From positions 8,706,357-8,770,356 of the forward strand of contig NC_089863.1 of assembly GCF_036373705.1 (NCBI RefSeq): a stretch of 64,000 nucleotides of DNA, in the 5' to 3' direction. The position numbers and the translations under genes are program-made. Below the pieces are notes generated by a model that searched no databases, was not told where the DNA came from, and saw only the letters and a program-made list of their open reading frames with translations. Of this stretch, positions 35,069 through 47,860 are shown in pieces. The stretch comes from Amia ocellicauda (taxonomy: Eukaryota > Chordata > Actinopteri > Amiiformes > Amiidae). The first letter of the stretch is position 1, and every line of letters starts with the position of its first letter.

Positions 35069-38000
35069 TCATTTCATGTTGAATGATTCTTTCAAGCTGT
35101 TCATAGCTTGTCCTTTTGTTATCTCACACCAGTCTGGCGGCATATCAGCAGGTTTAGCATTGTACGTCTTCGCAAACTTTTGGTTAAATGAACGAAACAC
35201 ATATTTCCAGTAATCTGTTGTCTGAATGCTGGTGTCTGGTGGGATATTCCAGTCAGGGTACAATGTCCTGTAATCTTTATATGGATGGAGCTTCCAATCT
35301 GTAAGACTGTTTTTAAATTTCCTCTCACTGTACACATCAGATGAGCAAATTTCACATGCAAGTTTATATGTGGTAACACTCCTGTATCCACCAAGCCCCT
35401 GAGGACGGTGTACAGAAGTCCAGTGGTCTTTGTGATCTTTCCCTCCTGCTTCACAAGGAGCTTTGCAAAATGGGCATTGTTTCCCACAGCCAAACACTCT
35501 CTTGAACAGCTCGTTCTCTGGTTTGAATGGCAGATTGTGAAGTTTCTTCTCTATGTCACTTTCCTTATGAAACTCAGCACTTATACCCTGTTCCATTTCT
35601 CCTACGACGTGTTTAAGACACTGAGAGAAGTCCTCTGTGTTTGCATTGTTTAACATCATCACTGCTTCTAACCCATCCCTGGGAATAACAAGCTTCTCTG
35701 CCAGGTTACTGCAAATGTCTTGAATAAATTCCTTTATGTTTCTGCTGTCCTTGCAATGTGATCCCTCACTTTGTCTCTTCTGTGCATCTGCAATGGCTCC
35801 CTTTATTTTCTGTATTATTTGTTTCAGCTGTTTCTCTTCCAATTCCACAATTTGGTTTTCTGTTGAAAAGTGCTCTGTGATTTTTCCAAAGATCCATTTC
35901 TTCACAAAATCTTCATAGGACTGAATATACTTCACATAGTTTTCAAACTTTTCTTCTGAAAGCAGCTGTTTCAGAATGGAGAACTGGAAAAATGACCGGG
36001 TGCTATAATCTACAGAGCTCTTTCCTGTCAGCATTTCATCCACAATATCTGGACCCAAGCATTTGGTGACATACGCCCTTACTGCAGGTCTAAGGCAGAG
36101 TTGAGTAAACTCTTCAGCTTTCTTCTGGCACTGGTCTCTTTCATGGAATAGATCCTTGAAGTCTGCACAGTACTGTTCCTTGTACTGCTCCAGACAGAGT
36201 CGGGGGTCATTGACTTTAATGAAACGATCATGCATCTGCTGAAACGCTCTTGCTGCGATCCCACAGATGTGCAGCTTCAGACAGGCTTCAAATCGGTCAC
36301 TGGTTTCTAGTTCCTTGTTGCTCTCTAGCCTCTCATCAATCATGTTTAACAATTCTCTAATGTAAGTGTTATGGTAATCTATTCCAGTTCTTACCTTGTC
36401 CAAGATAAACTGTCTGCACTGTTCTGTTATACTGTCTGACATTTGTTGTGTTTTCATAGTTTGTTCCTCTTTAAAAAGAGTATGATATAGCTTCTTGAAG
36501 AAATTCTTATGTTTGGTATCCTTAACAACAAAAGGCTCTCGTCCACATTGATCTAAATGTTTGACTTCATTTAGCATTTCAAGCACTGACCCTCCCTGCC
36601 TTACTAAATTAAACCTTAATTGAATGAATGCGTCCTGTGGAACATCTCGTCTTTGCAAGCCTTTAAAGGACAGCTCATCCACTGTCTTTATCCACATGTT
36701 TTGAAATTCTTTATCCAGGACCTCTTCTGAAAAATCAGCTTTGATCTTCCTACAGCGTTCAAGTAACTCCAATACCTTCTGCTCCATTACAGCTGCATGG
36801 TTCTTTTTTATGTCGTCTAATTTCTTCATTCCTTTCTGAATTTCAAAAGCAGCCTCAAGTGTGTTCTTCAATGAGCTTTCAATTTCTCTGCAGAGGCTTT
36901 TGGCACTGTTTACAAAGTCTTCTCTGTACTTCTCCACAAGGTAGACGTGACCCTCCTGTCTTTCATAGTATTCAGCCAGGTTGTCAAGGATTTCCTTTTC
37001 TCCCTTTTTAAGCAGTATGGCTGCATCACATTTTAAGATGTCCATAAAATCATCAATATTTGAGGGCTGGGATTGTAGAGATATTGTCCCAAAGTTAGAA
37101 ATCTTAGTTTCTGCATTTGACCCCCATGTGTACATATGCTTTCTGAATGACCATTCCCATTTATTGAATTCAGTGCACAGCTTGGAATAAGCGTCTGCCA
37201 CTAGGCTGTTTCTGAAGCTGAAGATGAAATTCTCATACTTCACTGCTTTCCACAAACTTCTTGTCCATTCCAGGAATTCTGTGATTTGGTTTGTGTGGGC
37301 TTTGTTCTTACACTCTTTGAAAACTTCAATCATGTTCCTTTTGAACTCACTCACTGATTCGCTGTATCCTGCGTTCACTGGGGCCATTGGGGGATTGCCA
37401 TGCCACAGGCCTGGGATGTACCAGTTGTCTCTCTCTGGATTGTACTCCATGACATCTGTGAATTTCCTGTTGGATCCCTTCTTTTCCATTCTGGCTGCTG
37501 CTTGTGTCATCTCATTCAGCTGTTCTAAAAGCAGTTTCCTGTCCCTCATGTTTTTGTCATGGGCCGACACATCTGCCACATTCTGGTGCACAAACTGACA
37601 TTTTGGTTTCTTCCCCACTTCCTTCATTCTAAGAAAGGCATGGACCACAATCTGTAGGATGTCCTTCATTTCAGTGGAGTTTTCCATGGCTATGTTGATT
37701 ATTGTTATGTCACTTAACCCAACCACCAGTGTTGCCAGTTCATTATCATGCTCGTAGCTGTCAGCCAGCTGTGCCAGCTCTGGAGATTTCAATCCTTCAG
37801 TGTCGATAACCATAACAAAGTCACATTTCAGCTTCTTTTTAAAATTGTCCTTGACTTTAATCAACAACATAAAGGCACCTCTTGTGCATCTGCCACTGCT
37901 GACAGCAAACTGAACACCAAACATTGTGTTGAGAAGAGTTGACTTCCCGGTACTTTGGACTCCTAACACGGTGACAACTAATAATCTGCTGTTGGACTGC

Positions 38001-39786
38001 ACTTCATGATGGAGTGCAGTTAGAACATCTGAAACCCATTTTATAGGGATATTGGATGCATCTCCATCCACTAATTCAAGAGGGAAGCCATCCAACAAAA
38101 GCTTAGCACACAATGTAGGAAGGTGTTGCATTTGTTGTTGATAGGGGTCATTGGAAGGGAGGGAGCTGGCTGCTTCATACAGCTGACCCATTTCTCGTAA
38201 GAAGTGTTCAACCCCTAATGAACTGTTTGAAATCTGCTTATCCAGGTCAGCAATTAGGTCTTTGTTTTCTGAAGAATTCTGACACACTTCTCTGTACTTC
38301 TCCCGCAGGCCTGAAAGGTTTTTACGAGATAAAGCATCCAAATTATTTCTCATCCACTTGAGAAAATAAGTCCGCTCAGTGATTGAACTTGATATTCCAG
38401 CTATGAAACATGTCATGGCTTCAGTCATGTCGTAATTTGCTTGCTGTTTTCTGAGTTGCTGCTTCTTGTTCCTAAGTTCACACTTATACTCTTCAATGTT
38501 TTGATATCCTGCCTTTTTCAGTCGGCACTCCTCCTTTTCTAACTTTGCCAGTTCTTTCCAGACCTTTCCTTGCAATGGCAACTGTCTGTTCTTGTACTTC
38601 GGGATGTCAGATATGTTTGATGTGATTGCATCGGCTTTCTGCTTGGCCTCTTGACATTCGGGACAGTCTTCATCTACAGGAATCCCTAATTCATGGGCCA
38701 CTTCAGACATACTTTCCACTTTCACTTTGGATGGGCTCCTCTGAAGGACATCATTCACAGTGGAACGCAGTTTTTTGACAAATTCTGCATCATTCATCTG
38801 TTTACGTTTGATAATGATATTGCTTGGTTTTAATTTTAATTCTGAAGCAATTTTTTTCAGAGACTCTGCACTGAAGGTCTTACATTGTGAATTTCCTACC
38901 AAAAACAGCTCAGCTTTCATTTGCTGGGGGGTCAGGAGTTTGTAGCTATGCTCTAAATCATAGAAAAATATGAAAACCGCTGTAGAGGTTTGGCACAAAA
39001 AGGAATATTGTGTCTCGAAGGAACTGATATCGCCTCGGAGATTAGCCAAAGCTACAGGCTCTGTAAAGATGTCTATGTTTCTGTTTCCACCTGGAAAATA
39101 CCAGCTTATTTCTACCAGACCGTCTGAAATTCTACGAGGGCAGTCTCCACACTCCATGTCATGATGTACAAAGGTATCATGGTATTGCTGGGGGTTGCTG
39201 AAGATGTTATTCAAAATCTGCGACTTAGATAAACTACAATTGCCCAGTCTGACAAAAGACATAATTGGGAGATCAGTGAGAACTATATTGTCCTCAACAA
39301 ACCCTCTTGTGTCTGCTAAGGAATGGGGTCTGAACTTCTTCACAATGTCCCTCATGGCCCACAGCATAAGCGTACACTGCTGCTTATCACAGTTGGGGAG
39401 CAAGAGGGGCACAGAAAACTGACACATTGACATCTTCAAAACCATCTCCTGCTGAAGGAAACTGTCAGAGCAGAGAAATAGAGCTGTTATAATGTCCAGT
39501 GGATTAATTACATCACTGCTATACAGGTCAGCACTAAGGTGAGCCAGAACACTGTCAATGTCTTGGGGTGTTTCATCTGGGTTAGAAGTGGCACACTTGG
39601 TATTTCTAGCTGTGACATTGGCCATTATAAGTTTTTTTAAGAAGCACCATGGAAGAGATTTCAGAGAATCGGTTGGTTCATCTGTAATGCTTGTGTCATC
39701 AATTTGAAGGACAGTACTAAGTGTTAGTTTATTTTTTAACTGATGCTCCAATCCCAAGTCATGTAGCAGGTCTTCCAGACAGGTCT
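35069..39786 (-). CDS. VLIG-type GTPase terminal exon, 1571 aa, intact
   Basis: A single 4718-nt exon with a TTTCACAG acceptor at 39787 and stop at 35069. It starts [20 protein letters not shown], typical of GVIN proteins, then [12 protein letters not shown] and [15 protein letters not shown] blocks. A CPECQ motif and lysine-rich coiled-coil-like region precede the G domain. The P-loop GVQSTGKST is at 37937-37963, DTEGL at 37790-37804, and an FVHQNVADV segment lies in the G4 region. Long helical regions follow, and the C-terminus has [12 protein letters not shown] with DHKDHW (about 35440-35495), a zinc-binding-like cluster. The frame is open throughout. Large single-exon coding is usual for this family. 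Proposed role: interferon-responsive large GTPase; the exact function is unknown. Confidence 0.93.
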
Positions 39787-42700
39787 CTGTGAAATAAATG
39801 GAAGACATTTGCATGCGATTGTAAGAAGTTGTACTGAATATAGAAATTATATTCATGTTGCTGTTCTGATCCATAGTGTGATGCCATGTTGGGTGGAGCA
39901 GCGGGAGACCACCCTGAACTCCCCTGCACCTCCCCAGACCCTGAGCAAGGTAAATTACCTGGATGAGCACCTGACCTGCTCTTGCCCACCGACTGGATCT
40001 CTGCCTTTATAAAGCAGTTAGGGACCTGTTTATTTGTTTATTGAAGCTTAACTGAAGGAGCTAGGGGTTTGTTTTATGTTTTTGTATGTCCTTTTGTCTT
40101 GATAACCTGCACACTGTATTATAAAAGTACATATTTTGCAACCTAAACCTGCCTAAAGCCCCATTCACACTGGCTTTGAAAGCCAGCAATTCTGAGTGTT
40201 ATTGATGAACCAATTCCCAGGAATTTGCTGGCTTTCAAAGCCAGTGTGCAGGTTATCAAGACAAAAGGACATACAAAAACATAAAACAAACCCCTAGCTC
40301 CTTCAATATACATTATTTTCAACTTCCACCATTTTTGCAGCCCTATTCTGGTTGGTTATGTCAGCTAGTTAATGTACTGCATCGATAATGCAAGGACGTG
40401 ACATGTCATATGCTCGCATTTGTTTCCCTGCTTCATTCACACAGACCCATTGCCGGACAATTGATAGTATTTAGACTAGGTCCCGAGGTGGAAAATCTAA
40501 ATGCCAGCATAAACCCATTTACACAGACCTTGCAGACAACAAAATGACACCAAAAAGCCAGTATTTGTTTCAGTGTGAATGGGTGTTTCCTGAAGCATGT
40601 TGTGACAAGGGTGCTGCAATTTGCCCTCCCAGACACTAGAGGGCTGTGCGACAACTTTGGACACCTCTAAAAACAAGACATGAAGCAGAAGCCCTATTTT
40701 AGAAGCAGAAATTCAGTTTAGAACAGGCACCATCTTTTGATGGGGGCCACAATACGAATATATTGGCAAATCAGCTGGCAATTTGGAAGCTGGCTATTGA
40801 TTGGCGTGATGCTGATTGTGGTGGGTTTCCCACTGAATAAAAAGGGTTATAGTATCCAGGTCAGAGGGTTTTCTGTGGAGAGGGAGAGGGAGAGAAGTTT
40901 AGGGCTGTCCCAAATGTCACATTTTTACCTTCGAAGGTTCAGAACACATTACCGAATGATGGTTCGAAGCTTCGTTGGTGCTAATTTGCATAATGTATAG
41001 ATTATGTCACATTAGCTACTTGTGTATAGCTTTGAATGAAAATCCTACTTTTTGTTTTACATGTATTCCATATAAGCAAAATAAAACTGCGGTCTGCAGA
41101 GGCTGTCAATAAGGCACTTTGGGGAAAAAAGGGCAGTGGTGAAAAAGGGGCAGTGGCTCGCACCACCCCTGCACCCCACCTCTGTATGTCGCTGACTGCA
41201 GCACACACAGGTCTCAGGGATTGAACACACTCACACACCAACTAATTTTTCTACATCCCTTCACCTTTTATCCCCTCTCCCTACGCTCTTCCCCGCCCGC
41301 CAGCCCTATTTACCCTTTATTGGGTGTTGGGGCATGCTACAGTATTCAAACATTGTCAGTTTCTATTAACAAGAGAAAAAAAAACTGTGATTGTCACACG
41401 AAGAAACCAATGAACCTACGAAGACAGCCCTAGAGAAGTTTGCCTTCTTTGTTTTGCAGAAGCAAATTAAAAATCCTGAAAACTAAGGTCCTGTAAAACT
41501 GTTTATTTTAGTTATTAACCCACCCTTTTGTTGGGCTTTCCTCCACTATTGGACACGTATTTTGTTGTATTTTGCTACCCTTAATAAAGGAAGGTGGGAA
41601 ACCCCAGAAAACTTTTTTAAACCATCACCAGACTCCTTGTGGTCCTTGCCATGTCCAACCCCTCACGGTGTCACAGTAGGTATGGAAAGGTTTTGTTTTT
41701 TGCAGAAGGTACTTACTTGTTTTAACAGATATTGAGACAGCCTGGCTTTGATGATTATTTTCAAGCACTGTAGAGACGCTGAAGGTGTAACCAGTTCCTT
41801 TTTCTAGATTGAAGATGGTGGCGGTACTGGACTCTGTGTTAATTACTTGTAATTCTTCACCAGAAGTGGCATAAGTTACTTTAAACTTGAATGGGATTCC
41901 TTCCATGTCAGCTGGCTTCGCCCAGCTCAGTGTGACTGATTTGCTTGTGATGTTTTCTGTCTTTATCTTCCCAGGTGGAGAGAGCTCTGTAAGAGAAATC
42001 ACATTTTGTTGATCAGAATAGTGTAATTGATGCTACGGTACAACTAAAGTATTGTTGCTTATTCAGAATCCAGTTGCTTTGTATTAATTAGACTGAAATA
42101 TGTAATATATATGTCCTTTAATATGCAATAAAGATATATTCTCGATTTTTTTTTATTTAGTGCTTAAATAATCCCCCTCAAAAATTTTACAAATCTTAAA
42201 AAATCATTTATTTAATTATTTTACAAGGGACTGGCTAAACAACACCCTGGATGTCTAAATGGATACAGTTAATCTGGAAGACTGAAGCTGGGCTGGAATA
42301 TGTACATTTAGTTCTGACCTGTATATGCAGAGATTGAGGCGGCTTTGCTGAGTTTTCCATTCGATCCAACTGTGGCAACACTGAAGGTGTATTGTCTTCC
42401 TGGTCTCAGTTTGTCAATTACAGCACAATCAGTATCTTTGATTTTGACACTGGCTTTGGTTCTGTCTACAGAGTTGATGTAGGTTATTTTAAATCTCTTC
42501 TGAGGCCTGGTCATCCCATCAGGACATCTCCAGCTTAGTGAAACACGGTCAACTCCTGTAGAGTTTATTTTTATCTCTTCAGGAGGGGCTAGATCTGGAA
42601 GTAACAGGAACAGTTATGGACCACTACATGCGGTTATTTATAATTAAATATTATTATGAGTTATTATGATTTGTATGCACACAATACAGAAAGAAATGCC

Positions 42701-45700
42701 AGCAATCACCATGGCAGCAGCTAATATTACTTCATAGTGTGTACATGAGCTTATTACAGTGACATAACCCCTCTATAAAATCAGAACAGTGATATGCTTC
42801 CCACATCAGATGACCCGGCCTTTTAGCGTAGCAGGCTTATCACTGGTGTGGTGTGGAGTGGAGTAGAAACACCTGTGCCGTGTGGATTGCGCTCTCCCTG
42901 CACACATAACACGCTACATATGCTGAAACAGCAAGGTCATAATATTCATAGTGTCTTCTAGTTGGACTACGATGGAAACGAAACATCAATCACTGAATGT
43001 CTGTTATCTGAGAACACTGACACTATACACTCACCTAAAGGATTATTAGGAACACCTGTTCAATTTCTCATTAATGCAATTATCTAATCAACCAAACACA
43101 TGGCAGTTGCTTCAATGCATTTAGGGGTGTGGTCCTGGTCAAGACAATCTCCTGAACTCCAAACTGAATGTCTGAATGGGAAAGAAAGGTGATTTAAGCA
43201 ATTTTGAGCGTGGCGTGGTTCTTGGTGCCAGACGGGCCGGTCTGAGTATTTCACAATCTGCTCAGTTACTGGGATTTTCACGCACAACCATTTCTAGGGT
43301 TTACAAAGAATGGTGTGAAAAGGGAAAACATCCAGTATGCGGCAGTCCTGTGGGCGAAAATGCCTTGTTGATGCTAGAGGTCAGAGGAGAATGGGCCGAC
43401 TGATTCAAGCTGATAGAAGAGCAACTTTGACTGAAATAACCACTCGTTACAACCGAGGTATGCAGCAAAGCATTTGTGAAGCCACAACACGTACAACCTT
43501 GAGGCGGATGGGCTACAACAGCAGAAGACCCCACCGGGTACCACTCATCTCCACTACAAATAGGAAAAAGAGGCTACAATTTGCACAAGCTCAGCAAAAT
43601 TGGACAGTTGAAGACTGGAAAAATGTTGCCTGGTCTGATGAGTCTCGATTTCTGTTGAGACATTCAGATGGTAGAGTCAGAATTTGGCGTAAACAGAATG
43701 AGAACATGGATCCATCATGCCTCGTTACCACTGTGCAGGCTGGTGGTGGTGGTGTAATGGTGTGGGGGATGTTTTCTTGGCACACTTTAGGCCCCTTAGT
43801 GCCAATTGGGCATCGTTTAAATGCCACGGCCTACCTGAGCATTGTTTCTGACCATGTCCATCCCTTTATGACCACCATGTACCCATCCTCTGATGGCTAC
43901 TTCCAGCAGGATAATGCACCATGTCACAAAGGTCGAATCATTTCAAATTGGTTTCTTGAACATGACAATGAGTTCACTGTACTAAACTGGCCCCCACAGT
44001 CACCAGATCTCAACCCAATAGAGCATCTTTGGGATGTGGTGGAACGGGAGCTTCGTGCCCTGGATGTGCATCCCACAAATCTCCATCAACTGCAAGATGC
44101 TATCCTATCAATATGGGCCAACATTTCTAAAGAATGCTTTCAGCACCTTGTTGAATCAATGCCACGTAGAATTAAGGCAGTTCTGAAGGCGAAAGGGGGT
44201 CAAACACAGTATTAGTATGGTGTTCCTAATAATCCTTTAGGTGAGTGTATGTCCTCTATTGTAAAACAAGTTCAGCTTTATTAATCTTTAAAAATAATAT
44301 TTTATACCCGAAAACACTGTCTGACAAAACTTATAATAGAACACAGTAGAATATTTTAATTTATATTAGTTTGAAAAATATATTGGAAGCATCGCTTGCA
44401 AATGAAAGAGAAAACCTTTCCTTGACTTCAATGTTTACTTCTGAATCCAATTTGAATCCAAAGCTAGACTGTAATTTTCCTTTTAGCAGCTTGTAACCCA
44501 CCATTATGTGGATACCGTACTGTAGCTCTACTGATGTGATGCTAGATGTACTAATATCTTGCATTATTAGCCTCCTTATAAATTAACTGTATAATTGGCA
44601 ATCAAAATAATGAAAATAAATAACTTGCTCAATTAGAGAAACTAATGATCATAGATCAATTAATTCGTTGATTAATATTGATTAATTGATTAATCAAGGC
44701 AGCCCTATTACTAAGTAATTCATATTATTTTAAACTGCTCCATACCCAAAAGATTATTAAATTTCAAGCCTTTGAATAAAATGCTATAAATCATGAGCAA
44801 TTTCAAGATGTTTTGTGTTTTAACCTCAGAATCTAGAAATGTGTTTAAAACAGGCTGATCTCACTCAACTCTGTGTTTGTGGTTTTGCATTTACATATAT
44901 TTATTTTGTTTCTTTTGTTTGCTGAACTACCAGACAAACATCTCCTTTTTGGGTAGTTTTTAAATATGCCCAAGGCTCGACTCTGGCTACTGATCCAATT
45001 CCTTTAGTGGCAATTGCAGCCATCAGGCAGCCCCTTACTGTCGCCTACTGTTGTTGTCCAATGTTCGTACTATTTTACCACTTTGGCTTAATTTCAAATT
45101 AACCAGTATTAAATAGTAACTAAGTTGGTATAGGTTAGCAGGGAAGACTATTATGAAAAGTAAAGGGGGAAAAAGGATTCTTGTAGGTTATACTTGAAGA
45201 AAACAAGTGGAAAATAGTGGATTTTGATTCATTTTCCAGACAGCAGCTTCCCCCACCCCCAATTATAGGAAATCAATGTTCTGCATTTTCTGCACCTGTA
45301 GTTACCTTCAAAACCTAATACAATAATTTGCTTATATGGTTTATGCAATCGATTTTCTTTGTTTTACGAGCATTGCATCTGGATAATAAATTGGCCTAAA
45401 TTAATTGTTTAGAACTAAAACAGTTAAGAAGACCTCTCTCAGCATAGTTCACATTTATGGCTCAAAACGAAAAACTATGTAATGATCAAAATAACCTGGA
45501 GAGGAAAAAGTAGGACTTTGAGACACGCCTTACTTGTGCAGGTAGTTGTGGAGACAGGTGCACTCAGCTGTCCATTGTCAAGAGCTGTGCTGACAGTGAA
45601 GGTGTACACACTTCCAGGCTGGAGGTTAGAAATGACAGAGTGGGTGTCGTCTGTGCGGGTTTTTCTTTTCTGATTATCAGGGCTACAATGAGAAACAATG

Positions 45701-45839
45701 AAGCTGTGGGGGACTGCATCCATGCAAGCAGGTTTACTCCAGCTAAGACACACTGATGTAGCATCCAGCGAGCTGATGTTCAACTGTCAAGGTGGAGACG
45801 GCTCTGCAAGACAAAGAATGTTTTTAAGTGTGTGTATAC

Positions 45840-45909
<70 letters not shown>

Positions 45910-47490
45910 TGAGGGAAAAAAGTATTTGATCCCCTGCTGATTTTGTACATTTGCCCACTGACAAAGAAATGATCAGTCTATAATTTTAATGGTAGGTGTA
46001 TTTTAACAGTGAGAGACAGAATAACAACAACAAAATCCAGAAAAACGCATTTCAAAAAAGTTATAAATTGATTTGCATGTTAATGAGGGAAAGAAGTATT
46101 TGACCCCTTCAACTTAGTACTTGGTGCCAAAACCCTTGTTGGTAATCACAGAGGTCAGACGTTTCTTGTAGATGGCCACCAGGTTTGCACACATCTCAGG
46201 AGGGATTTTGTCCCACTCCTCATTGCAGATCCTCTCCAAGTCATTAAGGTTTCGAGGCTGACGTTTGGCAACTCGAACCTTCAGCTCCCTCCACAGATGT
46301 TCTATGGGATTAAGGTCTGGAGACTGGCTAGGCCACTCCAAGACCTTAATGTGCTTCTTCTTGAGCCACTCCTTTGTTGCCTTGGCTGTGTGTTTTGGGT
46401 CATTGTCATGCTGGAATACCCATCCACGACCCATTTTCAAAGCCCTGGCTGAGGGAAGGAGGTTCTCACCCAAGATTTGACGGTACATGGCCTCGTCCAG
46501 CGTCCCTTTGATGCGGTGCAGTTGTCCTGTCCCCTTAGCAGAAAAACACCCCCAAAGCATAATGTTTCCACCTCCATGTTTGATGGTAGGGATGGTGTTT
46601 TTGGGGTCATTCCTCCTACTCCAAACACGGCGAGTTGAGTTGATGCCAAAGAGCTCGATTTTGGTCTCATCTGACCACAACACTTTCACCCAGTTCTCCT
46701 CTGAATCATTCAGATGTTCATTGGCAAACTTCAGACAGGCCTGTACATGAGCTTTCTTGAACAGGGGGACCTTGTGGGTGCTGCAGGATTTCAGTCCTTC
46801 ACAGTGTAGTTTGTTACCAATTGTTTTCTTGGTGACAATGGTCCCAGCTGCCTTGAGATCATTAACAAGATCCTCCCGTGTAGTTCTGGGCTGATTCCTC
46901 ACCATTCTCATGATCATTGAAACTCCACGAGGTGAGATGTTGCATGGAGTCCCAGATCGAGGGAGACTGACAGTTATTTTGTGTTTCTTCCATTTGCGAG
47001 TAATCGCACCAACTGTTGTCACCTTCTCACCAAGCTGCTTGGCGATGGTCTTGTAGCCCATTCCAGCCTTGTGTAGGTCTACAATCTTGTCCCTGACATC
47101 CTTGGACAGCTCTTTGTTCTTGACCATGGTGGAGAGTTTGGAATCTGATTGATTGATTGCTTCTGTGGACAGGTGTCTTTTATACAGGTAACGAGCTGAG
47201 ATTAGGAGAGTCCCTTTAAGAGAGTGATCCTAATCTCAGCTCGTTACCTGTATAATAGACACCTGGGAGCCAGAAATCTTGCTGATTGATAGGGGATCAA
47301 ATACTTATTTCCCTCATTAACATGAAAATCAATTTATAACTTTTTTGAAATGCGTTTTTCTGGATTTTTTTGTTGTTATTCTGTCTCTCACTGTTAAAAT
47401 ACACCTACCATTAAAATTATAGACTGATCATTTCTTTGTCAGTGGGAAAATGTACAAAATCAGCAGGGGATCAAATACTTTTTTCCCTCA

Positions 47491-47544
<54 letters not shown>

Positions 47545-47790
47545 GTCACACACATTGTTTAGCGTAATACATTTTTTTGTGACCTGACCTCAAAGCAACA
47601 CTTCTTGGAAGCATGTGACTGGACCCTGCCCACAGAACCACATGCCATGCTTTGTATAAAATGCTGTTATTTTTGTTGTTCAGAGAGACTCTGAGGTGGA
47701 GAGCTTCCATGTCAGGGCCTTCCAGGCTGGGCATGTTAAATAAATACATGATCCTCTGTGCTTGAAGACTTCAAATCTTTATTGGGCTCT

Positions 47791-47860
<70 letters not shown>

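Noticed and set aside
39787-39970. N-terminal extension of the 1633-residue open frame
   Set aside because: This part runs through the splice acceptor into intron. Copy 1 shows conservation starting only at the acceptor, and phase with the FN3 exon fits the 39786 edge.
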